From RPQJ01 sp963754535 (lineage in GTDB: Bacteria > Pseudomonadota > Gammaproteobacteria > Steroidobacterales > Steroidobacteraceae), in contig CAVWGG010000024.1 in assembly GCA_963754535.1 (NCBI GenBank), positions 62,001-126,000 of the forward strand: a stretch of DNA of 64,000 nt, read 5' to 3'. The notes beneath the pieces were generated by a model, which was given only the letters and a program-made list of their open reading frames with translations, was not told where the DNA came from and did no database searches. The translations under genes were made by a program, and so were the position numbers. Positions 47,528-57,792 of this stretch are shown here, piece by piece (within the stretch, counting starts at the first letter, position 1; every line of letters begins with the position of its first letter).

Positions 47528-50500
47528 TCATGACAGTCGCCGCCGCGCGAGCACGATCGGCTCGATCGCATCCAGCAACTGGCTTTCCTGGTACGGCTTG
47601 CCGAGGTAATCGTCCACGCCGAGTTCGATCGCCCGGGCGCGGTGCTTGTCGCCCACTCGCGAGGTGATCATGATGATCGGCACGTCGGCGAGCCGCGCGT
47701 CGTCGCGCACGTGCGACGCGACCTCGTAGCCGTCCATGCGTGGCATCTCGATGTCGAGCAGGATCACGTCGGGCACGTGCTCCTGCAGCAGGGACATGGC
47801 CTCCACGCCGTCCTTCGCCGTGAGCACGCGCATGCCATTGCGCTCGAGCAGTCGCTGCGTGACGCGCCGCACCGTGATCGAATCGTCGACCACCATCACG
47901 AAGATGCGGTCGTCGCGCACCGAGCGCGTGGATTCTGCCGAGCGGGCCCGCCACTCGGAGCGGACCAGCGTGCCCATGTCGAGAATGACGACGATGCGGC
48001 CGTCGCCGAGGATGGTTGCGCCGGAGATGCCACGGATGCCCGCGATCTGCGGCCCGACGGGTTTCACGACGATCTCGCGGCTGCCGATCAGTTCATCCGT
48101 GACCAGTGCCGTGGAATGTTCGCCTGCGCGCACCAGGATGACAGGCAATGCGACGTCGGTCTCGGGCAGGACCGTGGGCCCGCTGCCGACGAACGCGCCG
48201 AGGTGCTGGAACCGGTAGCGGGTGCCGCCGTACTCGAACGAGGAAGGATCCTCGTCCAGGTGGCGCTGGATCTCGGTGCGGGTCAGGCGCGCGACGCCTT
48301 CGACGGTTGCCATCGGCAGCGCGAACAGTTCGTCGTGCACGCGCACGATCAATGCCTGCGTGATCGCGAGCGTGAACGGCAGGCGGATCGTGAAGCGGGC
48401 GCCAGCGCCACGCTTAGACTCGATGAACAGCGCGCCGCCAAGCTTCTTGACCTCGGTTGCGACGACGTCCATGCCGACGCCACGGCCGGCCTGCTGCGTC
48501 AGGCGATCAGCCGTACTGAAACCAGGCTCGAGGATCAGTTGCAGCGACTCTTCGTCGGTCAGCTCCATGCCGGGCTGCAGCAGGCCCATCTGCCGCGCCT
48601 TGGCGTGGATAGCCGCCACGTTGAGGCCGGCGCCGTCGTCCTCCACGGTGATCACCACCTCGGCGCCCTCGCGCTGCAGCTTCATCGTGATTTGCCCCGT
48701 CTCGGGCTTGCCGGCCGCGATGCGCTCCGCCGGCGTCTCGAGACCGTGGACGACGGCGTTGCGCAGCATGTGCTCGAACGGCGGCAGCATGCGCTCGAGC
48801 ACCTGCCGGTCGAGTTCGCCGGACGCGCCTTCCACGCTCAGCTCGGCCTTCTTGCCGGCTTCGGTCGCGGCCTGCCGCAGCAGGCGGGTGAGCCGCTGCA
48901 CGTGCCGCTGGAACGGCACCATGCGCGTGCGCATCAGGCCGTTCTGCACTTCGGTGACGACGCGGCCCTGCTGCTGCAGCAGGTTCTGCGTGTCGCGATT
49001 GAGCTGGGCGAGCAGACCCTCGATGCTCGCCACGTCACTGACCGACTCGGCGAGCGCGCGCGAGAGCTGCTGGATGTTCGAATACCGGTCGAGTTCGAGC
49101 GGGTCGAAATCAGTGCGGCGCGCCTGGTCGTCGGTCTGGTGCTTGTTGAGGATCTGCGCCTCGGTTTCCATCTCGAGCTTGCGCAGCTGCTCGCGCAGCC
49201 GGATGACGGTCCGATCGAGCTCGGCGAGATTGAACTCGAAGGAAGTCATCTGCTGCTCGATGCGCGCGCGGAAGATGCTTACTTCGCCCGCGTTGTTCAG
49301 CAGGTTGTCGAGCAGGTCCGCATCGACACGCGCGAGCTCGCCACGCTCCGTCGGCGCGACGGGTTCGCGCCCCGGCAGGACCGTCGCGTGCGCCGTCGCC
49401 GCGATCTCGTAGGTGGCGGGCACCTGCGCGGGGGTCGGCACCACGAATCGTTCGGGTTGCGGAGCGACCACCTCGACCGGGCCCGCGGGTTCGGCGTAGG
49501 GGGGCTCGACTTCGGCTGGCAACGACTCCTCGGCGAAGATCGCCGCAAAGTCTTCCTCAGCGGCCGTGGCGGCGACTTCGTCCGCCAGTTCCACCGCGGG
49601 TTCGACGGCTGCGGGTTCGACGGCTGCGGGCGGCACGACTTCGGCCTCGATGACCTCGGCAGGGGGCACGACGGGGGCCGGTGCAACCACCGGCTCGGCG
49701 GACGTTACGGTTGCCGGCACGGCGGCAAGCGCCCGGATGCGCAGGATCAGGTCGCGCGCCGACGGCAGGCGCTGGCCCGAGTTGGCCATCTCGCGCATCC
49801 GATGCAACTCGTCGAACGAGCTCTGCAGCACGTCGAATGCAGCGGGATCGCCGGTCGACGTGCCGGATTCGATCGCGGCGAGGAACGATTCGACTTCGTG
49901 GCTCAAGTCACCCATGGCGCGAATGCCCGCCATGCGGGCGCCGCCCTTGAGCGTGTGCAGCAACCGCTTGAGTTCCGTGACCTGCGCGACGTCGGCGCGA
50001 TCGGCACGCCAGCGTCCGAATGCGGCGTCCGCCTGTTCGAGCAGTTCGGTCGCCTCTTCGCCGAAGATGGCCGCGATGTCCGCATCGAAGTCTTCGCCGA
50101 GCCCCGGCTCTTCTTCGTCCGGCAACGGCAGGCTGAACGGCGGGGCGGCCGGCTCGAGCGGTGTGCTACCGGGCCGTTCGGTCAGCGCTGCGTGCGGAGC
50201 CGTGTGGTCGATGTCCGGCTCGAGGGAGCGCAGTGCTTCTTCCGTGAGGTGCGGCAACGACGGCTCGGTGAGCTCCTCGGCCGACAGCGCCGCGGCATCG
50301 TCGATGATCACCGACAGGTCCGGGGCGGCGGGCATGCCCGGCTTCCAGGACTGGGCGAGCGTGCGCTCCGCTGCCTCAGCGAGCTTCGCCAGTTCCGCGT
50401 CGAGCTGGTGATCCAGCGCCACCCAGCCCGCTGTCAGGCGGGTCTGCTCAGGGAAAAAGCCGGTGTTCTCGTCGACGTGTTCCGAGACCGTCTCGAGCAG

Positions 50501-53101
50501 TCGCACGGTATCGTGCAGCAACTCGAGCGCCTCGCTGCTCATGCCGTGGCCATTGTCGAAGAGCTTGCGGACGTAGTGCTCCATCGGCTCGGCGACCTTG
50601 ATGCCCTGGCGTGCGCCGGCCGTCTTGGCGATGCCGCTCAGCGTGTGGCATGCGCGGTAAAGCGCTTCCGAAACCAGATGCGGCGCGACGCCGCGGGCGC
50701 AGCGCTCGAGGAACTGGCGCACGACCAGGATGTGACCCGCGGTTTCCTTGCGGAAGATCTCGCGCAGCACCGGATCCATGGCCGGTTCTTGCAGCGGAGC
50801 CGCCGCAGCTTCCGCCGCTCGCAGTTCCGCGGCGGTCGGTGCGGGCGGAGGCGCCGGCATGGCAACGGCGGGCAATGCCGGCCCTTCGCGCCCCGACAGC
50901 GGGTCGGCACGCGCCATGATCGCGGCGATGTCGATGCCGGTCAGCGCACCGCCGTCGATCTCGTCAATGAGTTGCGGCATGGCCGCCACGGCGTCGCGAA
51001 CGATCGACACGATGTCCGGCGAGCGCAGCAGCGTCTGGCTGATCACGCGATTCAGCAGCGACTCGACGCTCCACGAGAACTCGCCGATGCGTTGCGCGCC
51101 AACCATGCGGCCGCTGCCCTTGAGCGTATGGAACGCACGACGCAGGTCGCGCAACGCCTCGGCGTCCTGCGGGTTCTGCTCCCACTGCGGGAACAGCACG
51201 GCGAGGCGCGCCGCGTTCTCGCGCGCTTCCTCCACGAACAACTGCAGGAATTCGGGATCGGCGCTCGTGATCGCAGCCGGCGACGACAATGCCGGCTTGG
51301 CCACCGGGGCGGGCGCTTCGACCGCCGCGGGCAGTGCAGCAACCTGCTCGTCCGCGGGCTTCGCCTCGCGCAGCGGAATCACGTGCGCAACCGATGGCTC
51401 CATCTCCGCCAGACGCGCTTCGGCGGCGTCGAGCATCTGCCACTGGTCGGCACGGCCAGCCTGCAGCGTCTCCATGTAGTACTCGACCGCGACCACCGCA
51501 TCGGCGAGCCGCTCGAGGCGGGGCGGACTCAGCGACTGCTCGTCGGGACGCACGATCGTGCCCAGCGCGCGGCCGACGCCCTCCATCACTTCGACGGCAC
51601 GCTGCTTGCCCAGCATCAGCAGCCCGGCCGTGATACCGCGCACGAGCTGCGGCACCTGGTCGAGCCCCTGTGCTTCGGCCGGCGCAGACAGGGAATGCGT
51701 CACCGCTTCCTTGATGCGCGCCATGTTGACGATGCACTCGCGCAGCACGGCTTCCTGCACGAGGCGGAATTCCTCGTCGGTCGGCTCCCCCGGCGCTGCG
51801 CCCGGACTCGCTTCGGGCAGGATCAGCCGCACTAGCTGCCCATCGAGACTGTCTTCGACGGCGATGAGGGCGGCCGCAATGCTGAGCAGCGCCGTGTCGT
51901 CCGGCGGGATGCGCCGCTCGACGATCGCCTTCAGCGAATCGAGCTCGCCGTCGACGCGAGCGCGCAGCGCCCCCAGCCCGAGCACGCCGAGCGTATCGCT
52001 GATCTTGCGCAGCATTTCGAGCTGAGGCCGCAGGTCGTCCACGTGCGTGGCGCCCTTGCGCACGAAGATGTCCAGGACATCCTTGACGCGTGTCAGGTCT
52101 TCGCGGATGGCCGCGGCGACGGTGCGCATCAACCGCACGCTCGGTGCGGACAACGCCTCGGCGGCGTCGGTCGCAGTCGAATCGGCGGTCGCCACCATGT
52201 CGTGCAGGCCGAACGACTGCCGCACCGCGGCAACCCGCTCGCCGGCCTCGGTGCTCTGCGCCACGTAATACAGCAGGTTATTGAGCACTTCGGCTGGCGG
52301 CGACGCCGAATAGCGCTGCTCGCCTTCCTGCAGACGCTTCAGCTCGCGGTCGACATGGCCGAGCACGCGCTTGACCGACACGTTGGGCTCGATGCCGCCG
52401 GACTGCAGCGCCTCGAGCAGCGCACCGACGACCCACCACAGCTGGAACAGCGGCTGCGTCGAAGCCGCCCGTTCGAACTGCACGGCGATCTCGGCGAGGT
52501 GGTTGAGGTTTTCCTCGGCCTGTTCGCCGCGGATCCAGCCGAGCAAGGCAATCTGGAAGCGCGGACGCAGGCGCTTGGCGAGTTCCGCCACCTCACGGTC
52601 GCCGACGAACGGCGACGACGGCTGCGCCTGCTCGTCCGAACGCAGGTTGAGCAGCAACAGCGTGCCTTCGGACAGCAGTGCGCCGCCACGGACGGCGCGC
52701 AAGTCGTTCAGCAGCGGCAGCAGCACGAGCGGCAGGTCGCGGGCGCCCGTGGCTACGCGTTCGACGTACGACGGCAACTGCTCCATCGCGCGCATGAGCG
52801 CATCGAGCCCGTCCGAATCCGCGCGACCCTCACCGGAATGCGCATCGACGTAGCGTGCGACGAATTCCATTTCCTCGGCCAGCAACGCGCCACCGTAGAC
52901 CTCGGCGAGGCGCAGCGCGCCGCGGGCGAGGTGGATGTGCGCTGCAAAGCGATGCAGCGCGCCCCGGTCGTCGGGACGCTCGGAAAAGGCCTCGAGGGCC
53001 ACGCGCGCTTCATTGAGTTCGAAAGCGATCTCGCGCGAGATTACCTGCAACGAAGCATGGGCCTCGTCGACCGTCGCGAGCGGCATGGATTCTTGGTTCA
53101 C
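47528..53101 (-). CDS. chpA: Hybrid chemosensory histidine kinase ChpA/PilL
   Basis: A 1857-residue CheA-type kinase for type IV pilus control. Residues 1-600 are helical and contain degenerate Hpt-like regions. Three clear Hpt domains have phospho-acceptor histidines at 658 (FHTLKGSGRM), 819 (CHTLSGIAK) and 1049 (LHTLKGGARM). A Pro/Glu-rich linker (1125-1245) precedes dimerisation and the ATPase domain (FEHMLRNAVVHGLE, EDDGAGLN, GRGVGMDVV), a CheW domain (1585-1720) and a C-terminal receiver with Asp1783 (VILLDIEMPRMDGYE) and Lys1835. It starts 18 bases after pilJ. The Pseudomonas protein has more Hpt sites. It should phosphorylate PilG and PilH. Confidence 0.95.
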   Translation of the reverse strand: MNQESMPLATVDEAHASLQVISREIAFELNEARVALEAFSERPDDRGALHRFAAHIHLARGALRLAEVYGGALLAEEMEFVARYVDAHSGEGRADSDGLDALMRAMEQLPSYVERVATGARDLPLVLLPLLNDLRAVRGGALLSEGTLLLLNLRSDEQAQPSSPFVGDREVAELAKRLRPRFQIALLGWIRGEQAEENLNHLAEIAVQFERAASTQPLFQLWWVVGALLEALQSGGIEPNVSVKRVLGHVDRELKRLQEGEQRYSASPPAEVLNNLLYYVAQSTEAGERVAAVRQSFGLHDMVATADSTATDAAEALSAPSVRLMRTVAAAIREDLTRVKDVLDIFVRKGATHVDDLRPQLEMLRKISDTLGVLGLGALRARVDGELDSLKAIVERRIPPDDTALLSIAAALIAVEDSLDGQLVRLILPEASPGAAPGEPTDEEFRLVQEAVLRECIVNMARIKEAVTHSLSAPAEAQGLDQVPQLVRGITAGLLMLGKQRAVEVMEGVGRALGTIVRPDEQSLSPPRLERLADAVVAVEYYMETLQAGRADQWQMLDAAEARLAEMEPSVAHVIPLREAKPADEQVAALPAAVEAPAPVAKPALSSPAAITSADPEFLQLFVEEARENAARLAVLFPQWEQNPQDAEALRDLRRAFHTLKGSGRMVGAQRIGEFSWSVESLLNRVISQTLLRSPDIVSIVRDAVAAMPQLIDEIDGGALTGIDIAAIMARADPLSGREGPALPAVAMPAPPPAPTAAELRAAEAAAAPLQEPAMDPVLREIFRKETAGHILVVRQFLERCARGVAPHLVSEALYRACHTLSGIAKTAGARQGIKVAEPMEHYVRKLFDNGHGMSSEALELLHDTVRLLETVSEHVDENTGFFPEQTRLTAGWVALDHQLDAELAKLAEAAERTLAQSWKPGMPAAPDLSVIIDDAAALSAEELTEPSLPHLTEEALRSLEPDIDHTAPHAALTERPGSTPLEPAAPPFSLPLPDEEEPGLGEDFDADIAAIFGEEATELLEQADAAFGRWRADRADVAQVTELKRLLHTLKGGARMAGIRAMGDLSHEVESFLAAIESGTSTGDPAAFDVLQSSFDELHRMREMANSGQRLPSARDLILRIRALAAVPATVTSAEPVVAPAPVVPPAEVIEAEVVPPAAVEPAAVEPAVELADEVAATAAEEDFAAIFAEESLPAEVEPPYAEPAGPVEVVAPQPERFVVPTPAQVPATYEIAATAHATVLPGREPVAPTERGELARVDADLLDNLLNNAGEVSIFRARIEQQMTSFEFNLAELDRTVIRLREQLRKLEMETEAQILNKHQTDDQARRTDFDPLELDRYSNIQQLSRALAESVSDVASIEGLLAQLNRDTQNLLQQQGRVVTEVQNGLMRTRMVPFQRHVQRLTRLLRQAATEAGKKAELSVEGASGELDRQVLERMLPPFEHMLRNAVVHGLETPAERIAAGKPETGQITMKLQREGAEVVITVEDDGAGLNVAAIHAKARQMGLLQPGMELTDEESLQLILEPGFSTADRLTQQAGRGVGMDVVATEVKKLGGALFIESKRGAGARFTIRLPFTLAITQALIVRVHDELFALPMATVEGVARLTRTEIQRHLDEDPSSFEYGGTRYRFQHLGAFVGSGPTVLPETDVALPVILVRAGEHSTALVTDELIGSREIVVKPVGPQIAGIRGISGATILGDGRIVVILDMGTLVRSEWRARSAESTRSVRDDRIFVMVVDDSITVRRVTQRLLERNGMRVLTAKDGVEAMSLLQEHVPDVILLDIEMPRMDGYEVASHVRDDARLADVPIIMITSRVGDKHRARAIELGVDDYLGKPYQESQLLDAIEPIVLARRRLS

Positions 53102-53119
53102 GCTGGGCGGTCCGGTTGG

Positions 53120-55231
53120 TCAGCCAGCGAGGCTGCCGATGCGACGGATGCGATCCGTGCCCGGTTCCGCCGCCGCGGGCGGCTCGTCAGGCCTGAGCGC
53201 GGGAAACTCGCCCGACAGGCTGGTCATCATCGAGCCGGGTAACCGGAACCCGGTCACCGACTTGCGCAACTGGGCCGCGAGCTCGGCGAGCTTGCCGATC
53301 GATGCGGACGTGGCGGTGGTGCTCTCGGCCGTCTGCGAGCTGATTTCGCGCAGCACCTGCATGTTGCGCGAGATGCTCTGCGAGACGCCGGCCTGCTGGC
53401 GCGAACTGGCAGAGATGTTCTGCACCAGGCTCGCGATCTGCTTCGACACCTGCTCGATCTCCTCGAGCGCGGCGCCCGCGTTCTCGGCGAGCAGCGCGCC
53501 GCCGACCACGTCGGTCGTGGTGCGCTCCATCGATACGACGGCTTCGTTCGTGTCCGCCTGGATCGTGCGCACGAGCACTTCGATCTGCTTGGTCGCGGTG
53601 GCTGCGCGCTCGGCGAGCCGCTGGACCTCGTCGGCCACGACCGCAAAGCCACGACCCGCCTCACCGGCCATCGACGCCTGAATCGACGCGTTGAGCGCGA
53701 GGATGTTCGTCTGCTCGGCGATGTCGTTGATCAGCTCGACGATGTTGCCGATCTCCTGCGAGCTTTCGCCGAGGCGCTTGATCCGCTTGGACGTCTCCTG
53801 GATGTTCTCGCGGATCGCGTTCATGCCGTCGATCGTGCGGCGCACCGCGTCACCGCCCTTGTGCGCGATGTCCACCGAGTGCCGCGCGACATCGGCCGAA
53901 CGCTCGGCGTTGCCGGACACTTCTTCCGTCGAGGAAGCCATGGCCGCGATCGACTCCGAGGCGGCGCCGATCTGCTTGGACTGCGCTGCCGAGGCCTTGG
54001 CGAGATGCGTCGAGAGCGCCTGCGTCTGGCGCGTGGCACCGTCGAGCTTGACGGCCGAATCGTTGATCGTGACGACGAGTTCGCGCAGCGCTTCGATCGC
54101 GTAGTTGATCGAGTCTGCGATCGCGCCGGTGATGTCCTCGGTGACCGTGGCCTGCACCGTGAGGTCGCCGTCGGCAAGGCTCGACAGTTCGTCCAGGAGG
54201 CGCAGGATCGCCTGCTGGTTGCGCTCGTTCTGTTTCGCCTGGAAGTCGGCGGCATGGCGCAGGGCTGCGAGCTCGCGCTGCAGCCAGAAGGCCGCGCCAA
54301 GCGCCAGCAGCGTGATCGCGATGAACAGCAACGGCAGCCACGGGCTGGCGAAGAGTCCGCCCCGCCCGATCGCGCCCCCGTTCTCGAGCCTGGCGAGACC
54401 AGCGCTCAAACCGGCGCCGGTTTCCGTCAGCGCATTGCGCGCGGCCTGCATCTGTTCGAGCTGGTCGGACAGCTTGATCACTGCACGGACCTGCTCGGCT
54501 TCGGTGCCGAAGGCAACGGCAAGCGCCTTGGCAGCGCCGGCCGCATCGCCGACCGCCGGACCGATCCCGAGCGTGTTTGCCTCGCCGTTCACGCCGGCCG
54601 TGACCAGCGCCATGAATTCGAGGCTGTCAGTGAGACGGCGTGACGCCGCTTCGACCGAGGCCGTCCCGTCGGCAAGCGCCGTCAGGTCCTGGTCGATCGC
54701 CTGCGCGCGCAGTTCGAAGCGCTCGAAATTGCGATTCACCGCATCGGGACGGCCAGTGCCCATCGCCTTGAGGACGCCGGCCGCGGTGGACAGCAACCGG
54801 GGGGTGGATTCGCGCACGCTCGCTGCGGCCTTCTGCGCCTGCAATGCGGCATCGCGTCCGTCGAGCACGGCCTGCGACTGTTCGAGCAGCGCCGGCCAGC
54901 CACGCTCGCTGCCGAGCACGCGGGCGCTCGGCGACGACAACAGGCCGACCGCGGACTTGCCGGCGTCGATCTCGTCGATCACGCGCTCGAGCCGGGTGCG
55001 CGAGCTCGCCAGCGCATCGAACGCGGGGGCGGAACCCCGCACGGCGGCACCCGCCTGCAACGGAATGTTCTGCGCGAGTGCCGTGAGGGACGACATGTGC
55101 TCCTGCAACTGCGCCTGCTGCTGCATCGCGCGGCCGGAAAGCAGCAGGGCCACAGCAGCCAGCAGCGCCGCGACGAGCGCCACGCCGAGCAGCGCGGGCT
55201 GCAGCCGGGCGGCGTCGATTCGATTGGTCAT
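53120..55231 (-). CDS. pilJ: Methyl-accepting chemotaxis protein PilJ
   Basis: A 703-residue receptor. Helix 1 (LLGVALVAALLAAVALLL) and helix 2 (WLPLLFIAITLLALGAAFWL) enclose a periplasmic region of about 260 residues; a HAMP-like part and a long cytoplasmic coiled coil follow. The signalling tip reads IAEQTNILALNASIQASMAG with GRGFAVVADEVQRLAERA, which is the PilJ form. The start at 55231 discards a shadow leader. It should report pilus or surface signals to ChpA. Confidence 0.93.
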   Translation of the reverse strand: MTNRIDAARLQPALLGVALVAALLAAVALLLSGRAMQQQAQLQEHMSSLTALAQNIPLQAGAAVRGSAPAFDALASSRTRLERVIDEIDAGKSAVGLLSSPSARVLGSERGWPALLEQSQAVLDGRDAALQAQKAAASVRESTPRLLSTAAGVLKAMGTGRPDAVNRNFERFELRAQAIDQDLTALADGTASVEAASRRLTDSLEFMALVTAGVNGEANTLGIGPAVGDAAGAAKALAVAFGTEAEQVRAVIKLSDQLEQMQAARNALTETGAGLSAGLARLENGGAIGRGGLFASPWLPLLFIAITLLALGAAFWLQRELAALRHAADFQAKQNERNQQAILRLLDELSSLADGDLTVQATVTEDITGAIADSINYAIEALRELVVTINDSAVKLDGATRQTQALSTHLAKASAAQSKQIGAASESIAAMASSTEEVSGNAERSADVARHSVDIAHKGGDAVRRTIDGMNAIRENIQETSKRIKRLGESSQEIGNIVELINDIAEQTNILALNASIQASMAGEAGRGFAVVADEVQRLAERAATATKQIEVLVRTIQADTNEAVVSMERTTTDVVGGALLAENAGAALEEIEQVSKQIASLVQNISASSRQQAGVSQSISRNMQVLREISSQTAESTTATSASIGKLAELAAQLRKSVTGFRLPGSMMTSLSGEFPALRPDEPPAAAEPGTDRIRRIGSLAG

Positions 55232-55266
55232 GTCGTCACCATCTCTTGTCGGATCGGGCCAGCGGC

Positions 55267-55836
55267 TCAGGACGCCGCGGCCTGCATGAACTGTGGGCTC
55301 TCGAGCAGCGCCCGCACGCTGAACACGGGCCAGACCTCGGCTCCGCGCCGGAACGCGCCTGCAAGGTAGCGTTCGCAGCGCAGCAGGGTCGGCGGCAGGT
55401 CGGCCGAGAATTCGCTTTCGTAGAATCGGCGGAATCCCATCACCTCGTCGACGACGAGGCCGGCGGGAATCTCGCGGTGGTTGGCGAGCAGCACGCGGCT
55501 CGAGCGCGTAATCGTCGTGGCCCCCGCGCCGAGGAACGCGCGCAGGTCGATGACCGGCAGCAATTGCCCGCGCACGTTGGACAGTCCTCGAATCCACGGC
55601 CTGGCGCCCGGTACCCGGGTAACCGACGCCGGGTAAGCAAGCACCTCGCGCGTTTCTTCGCGCGCGAGCAGGAACGCTTCGCCACCGAGACGAAACGCGA
55701 CACCGACCCACTCGGCGCCGGCGGCGGTCGACTCGGGCTGGCCTTGCGCGGCCGCACGGGCGCGGCGGTCGATCTCCCGCAGCAGTTCGAAGGGACGCTC
55801 GCGGAGCGAACGCAGGGGCGTGACGCCAGGCTGCAT
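55267..55836 (-). CDS. pilI: CheW-like adaptor PilI
   Basis: A 189-residue CheW-domain protein (WVGVAFRLGGEAFLLAREET, PWIRGLSNVRGQLLPVIDLR) that couples PilJ to the ChpA kinase. The ATG at 55836 comes one base after the pilH stop (TGACATG); an in-frame ATG at 55848 would overlap pilH. Gene order matches pilG-pilH-pilI-pilJ of Pseudomonas. Confidence 0.92.
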   Translation of the reverse strand: MQPGVTPLRSLRERPFELLREIDRRARAAAQGQPESTAAGAEWVGVAFRLGGEAFLLAREETREVLAYPASVTRVPGARPWIRGLSNVRGQLLPVIDLRAFLGAGATTITRSSRVLLANHREIPAGLVVDEVMGFRRFYESEFSADLPPTLLRCERYLAGAFRRGAEVWPVFSVRALLESPQFMQAAAS

Positions 55837-55837
55837 G

Positions 55838-56203
55838 TCAGGGGGCAAGGGCCGCCTGCGCCTTGCGCACCAGCTGGTCCGTGGCGACGGGCTTCACGAG
55901 ATAGTCGACGGCACCCTGGCGCAGTCCCCAGACGCGGTCGGATTCCTGCGCCTTGGAGGTGACCATGATGACCGGGATGGTACGCGTGGACGGGTCGTTG
56001 GCCAGCTCGCGCGTCGCCTGGAAGCCGTTCACGCCGGGCATGACGATGTCCATCAGGATCAGGTCGGGGTGCAGTTCACGGGCGAGGCGCAGGCCTTCGC
56101 CCCCGTCGGCCGCGGCGGCCGTCGTGAAGCCGTGCTGCTCGAGCGCCTGCTGCATGACGTGAACGTCCGTCGGTGAATCGTCCACGATCAGTACGAGTGC
56201 CAC
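55838..56203 (-). CDS. pilH: Response regulator PilH
   Basis: A 121-residue single receiver domain: acidic pair in LIVDDSPTD, phospho-acceptor Asp in LILMDIVMPG, Thr/Ser in IMVTSKAQ and Lys in YLVKPVA. In Pseudomonas PilH acts against pilus extension signalling, or as a phosphate sink. It lies 25 bases after pilG and adjoins pilI. Confidence 0.93.
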   Translation of the reverse strand: MALVLIVDDSPTDVHVMQQALEQHGFTTAAAADGGEGLRLARELHPDLILMDIVMPGVNGFQATRELANDPSTRTIPVIMVTSKAQESDRVWGLRQGAVDYLVKPVATDQLVRKAQAALAP

Positions 56204-56228
56204 AGTCAGTTTCCTCCGCGGGCCGCGC

Positions 56229-56639
56229 TCAGGCGCGATGGACGTGAGTCTCGATCGCGCTCAACAGTTCTTCGCGCGTGAAGGGTTTGGTCAGGTAATG
56301 CTCGGAACCGACGATGCGGCCGCGGGCCCGGTCGAAGAGTCCGTCCTTGCTCGACAGCATGATCACCGGGATGCTCTTGAAGACCTTGTTGTGCTTGATC
56401 AGCGAACAGGTCTGGTAGCCATCGAGGCGCGGCATCATGATGTCCACGAACACGATGTCCGGCTGGTGGTCGGCCACCTTGGACAGGGCATCGAAGCCGT
56501 CCACGGCGGTAAAGACCTCGCAACCCTCGCGGGCCAGCAGCGTTTCGGCCGTGCGCCGGATGGTCTTGCTGTCGTCGATGACCAGCACCTTGAGGCCGGC
56601 CAACCTTGGCCGACTGTTGCTGGCAGCCGTGTTTTCCAT
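56229..56639 (-). CDS. pilG: Response regulator PilG
   Basis: A 136-residue single receiver domain with LVIDDSKTIRRTAETLL, the acceptor Asp in IVFVDIMMPRLDGYQ and Lys in YLTKPFTREEL. PilG promotes pilus extension and, in Pseudomonas, cAMP synthesis. It is the first gene of the cluster and divergent from gshB. Confidence 0.94.
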   Translation of the reverse strand: MENTAASNSRPRLAGLKVLVIDDSKTIRRTAETLLAREGCEVFTAVDGFDALSKVADHQPDIVFVDIMMPRLDGYQTCSLIKHNKVFKSIPVIMLSSKDGLFDRARGRIVGSEHYLTKPFTREELLSAIETHVHRA

Positions 56640-56814
56640 GCGGTCGAACCCTCGGAGGCGAGTGGGCGTGCGTGCGAGTGCGACGCTATGCGCGAGGCCA
56701 CCGCTCGCGAGGGCGTTTTAACATATTGGCCACCCCCCTGCCATTGGCGGCTTTCGATACCATGACACCCATCACAGTCGCCTTTTTCGAGGCAGCCGCC
56801 CGCGTGGAGTCCGC

Positions 56815-57792
56815 ATGTCCCTGAAGCCCCTGCGCATTGCCGTCGTCATGGATCCGATCGAGGACATCAAGCCCCGCAAGGACACCACGCTGGCGATGCT
56901 CCTCGCTGCCCAGCGTCGCGGCTGGGAGCTGCACTACCTCGAGCTGTCCGGCATCTGGTTGCGCGACGGCGTCGCCCTGGGTCGCGCGCACCCGATCGGC
57001 GTGCGCGAGCACGACACGGACTGGTTCACGCGCGGCGCGGCGGTGGTGACCCGTCTCGGCGATTTCGACGCGATCCTGATGCGCAAGGATCCGCCCTTCG
57101 ACACCGAGTACATCTACTCGACGTACATCCTCGAGCGCGCCGAAGTACAGGGGGCGCTGGTCGTCAACCGGCCGGACGGGCTGCGCGACATGAACGAGAA
57201 GGTCTACACGGCCTGGTTCCCGCAGTGCTGCGCCCCCACCCTGATCACGCGCGACATGGCGGACATGCACGCGTTCCTCAAGGAACACGGCCGTGCCGTC
57301 TGCAAACCGCTCTACGGGATGGGCGGCCGGTCGATCTTCGTGGTCGACGCCGGCGACAAGAATGCGAACGTGATCTTCGAAACGCTCACCGAGTACGGCA
57401 CGCGCTACGCAATCGTGCAACGCTACATCCCCGACATCGTGACGACCGGCGACTCGAGGGTGATCCTGGTGGACGGCGAACCCGTGCCCTACGCGCTTGC
57501 ACGCATCCCGACCGACGCCGACAACCGCGGCAACCTGGCGGCCGGCGCCAAGGGCGTCGGCCGCCCGCTCAACGACCGCGACCGCTGGCTCGCCGCCGAG
57601 ATCGGGCCGGCGCTGCGCGATCGCGGCATGCTGTTCGTCGGCCTCGACGTGATCGGCGGCTTCGTCACCGAGATCAACGTGACCAGCCCGACCGGAGTGC
57701 GCGAAATCGACCAGCAGTTCGGCACCGACATTGCGGGTTCCCTGATGGATGTGATCGCGCGCCGTGTCGAGGCCCGCGGAGGGCCGCATTGA
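56815..57792 (+). CDS. gshB: Glutathione synthetase GshB
   Basis: A 325-residue ATP-grasp ligase that adds glycine to gamma-glutamylcysteine. Motifs: VVMDPIEDIKPRKDTTLAML at the N-terminus, ILMRKDPPFDTEYIYSTYIL, KPLYGMGGRSIF and FVTEINVTSPTGVREI. The gene order gshB next to pilG and before a tonB-like gene is common in gammaproteobacteria. First gene of a forward run that reaches at least pyrB. Confidence 0.96.
   Translation: MSLKPLRIAVVMDPIEDIKPRKDTTLAMLLAAQRRGWELHYLELSGIWLRDGVALGRAHPIGVREHDTDWFTRGAAVVTRLGDFDAILMRKDPPFDTEYIYSTYILERAEVQGALVVNRPDGLRDMNEKVYTAWFPQCCAPTLITRDMADMHAFLKEHGRAVCKPLYGMGGRSIFVVDAGDKNANVIFETLTEYGTRYAIVQRYIPDIVTTGDSRVILVDGEPVPYALARIPTDADNRGNLAAGAKGVGRPLNDRDRWLAAEIGPALRDRGMLFVGLDVIGGFVTEINVTSPTGVREIDQQFGTDIAGSLMDVIARRVEARGGPH

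Noticed and set aside
47642..51835. Very long forward open frame (about 1400 codons) opposite chpA
   Set aside because: It is the antisense shadow of a GC-rich gene: rich in Arg, His and Gly, without domains, while the reverse frame has complete kinase domains.
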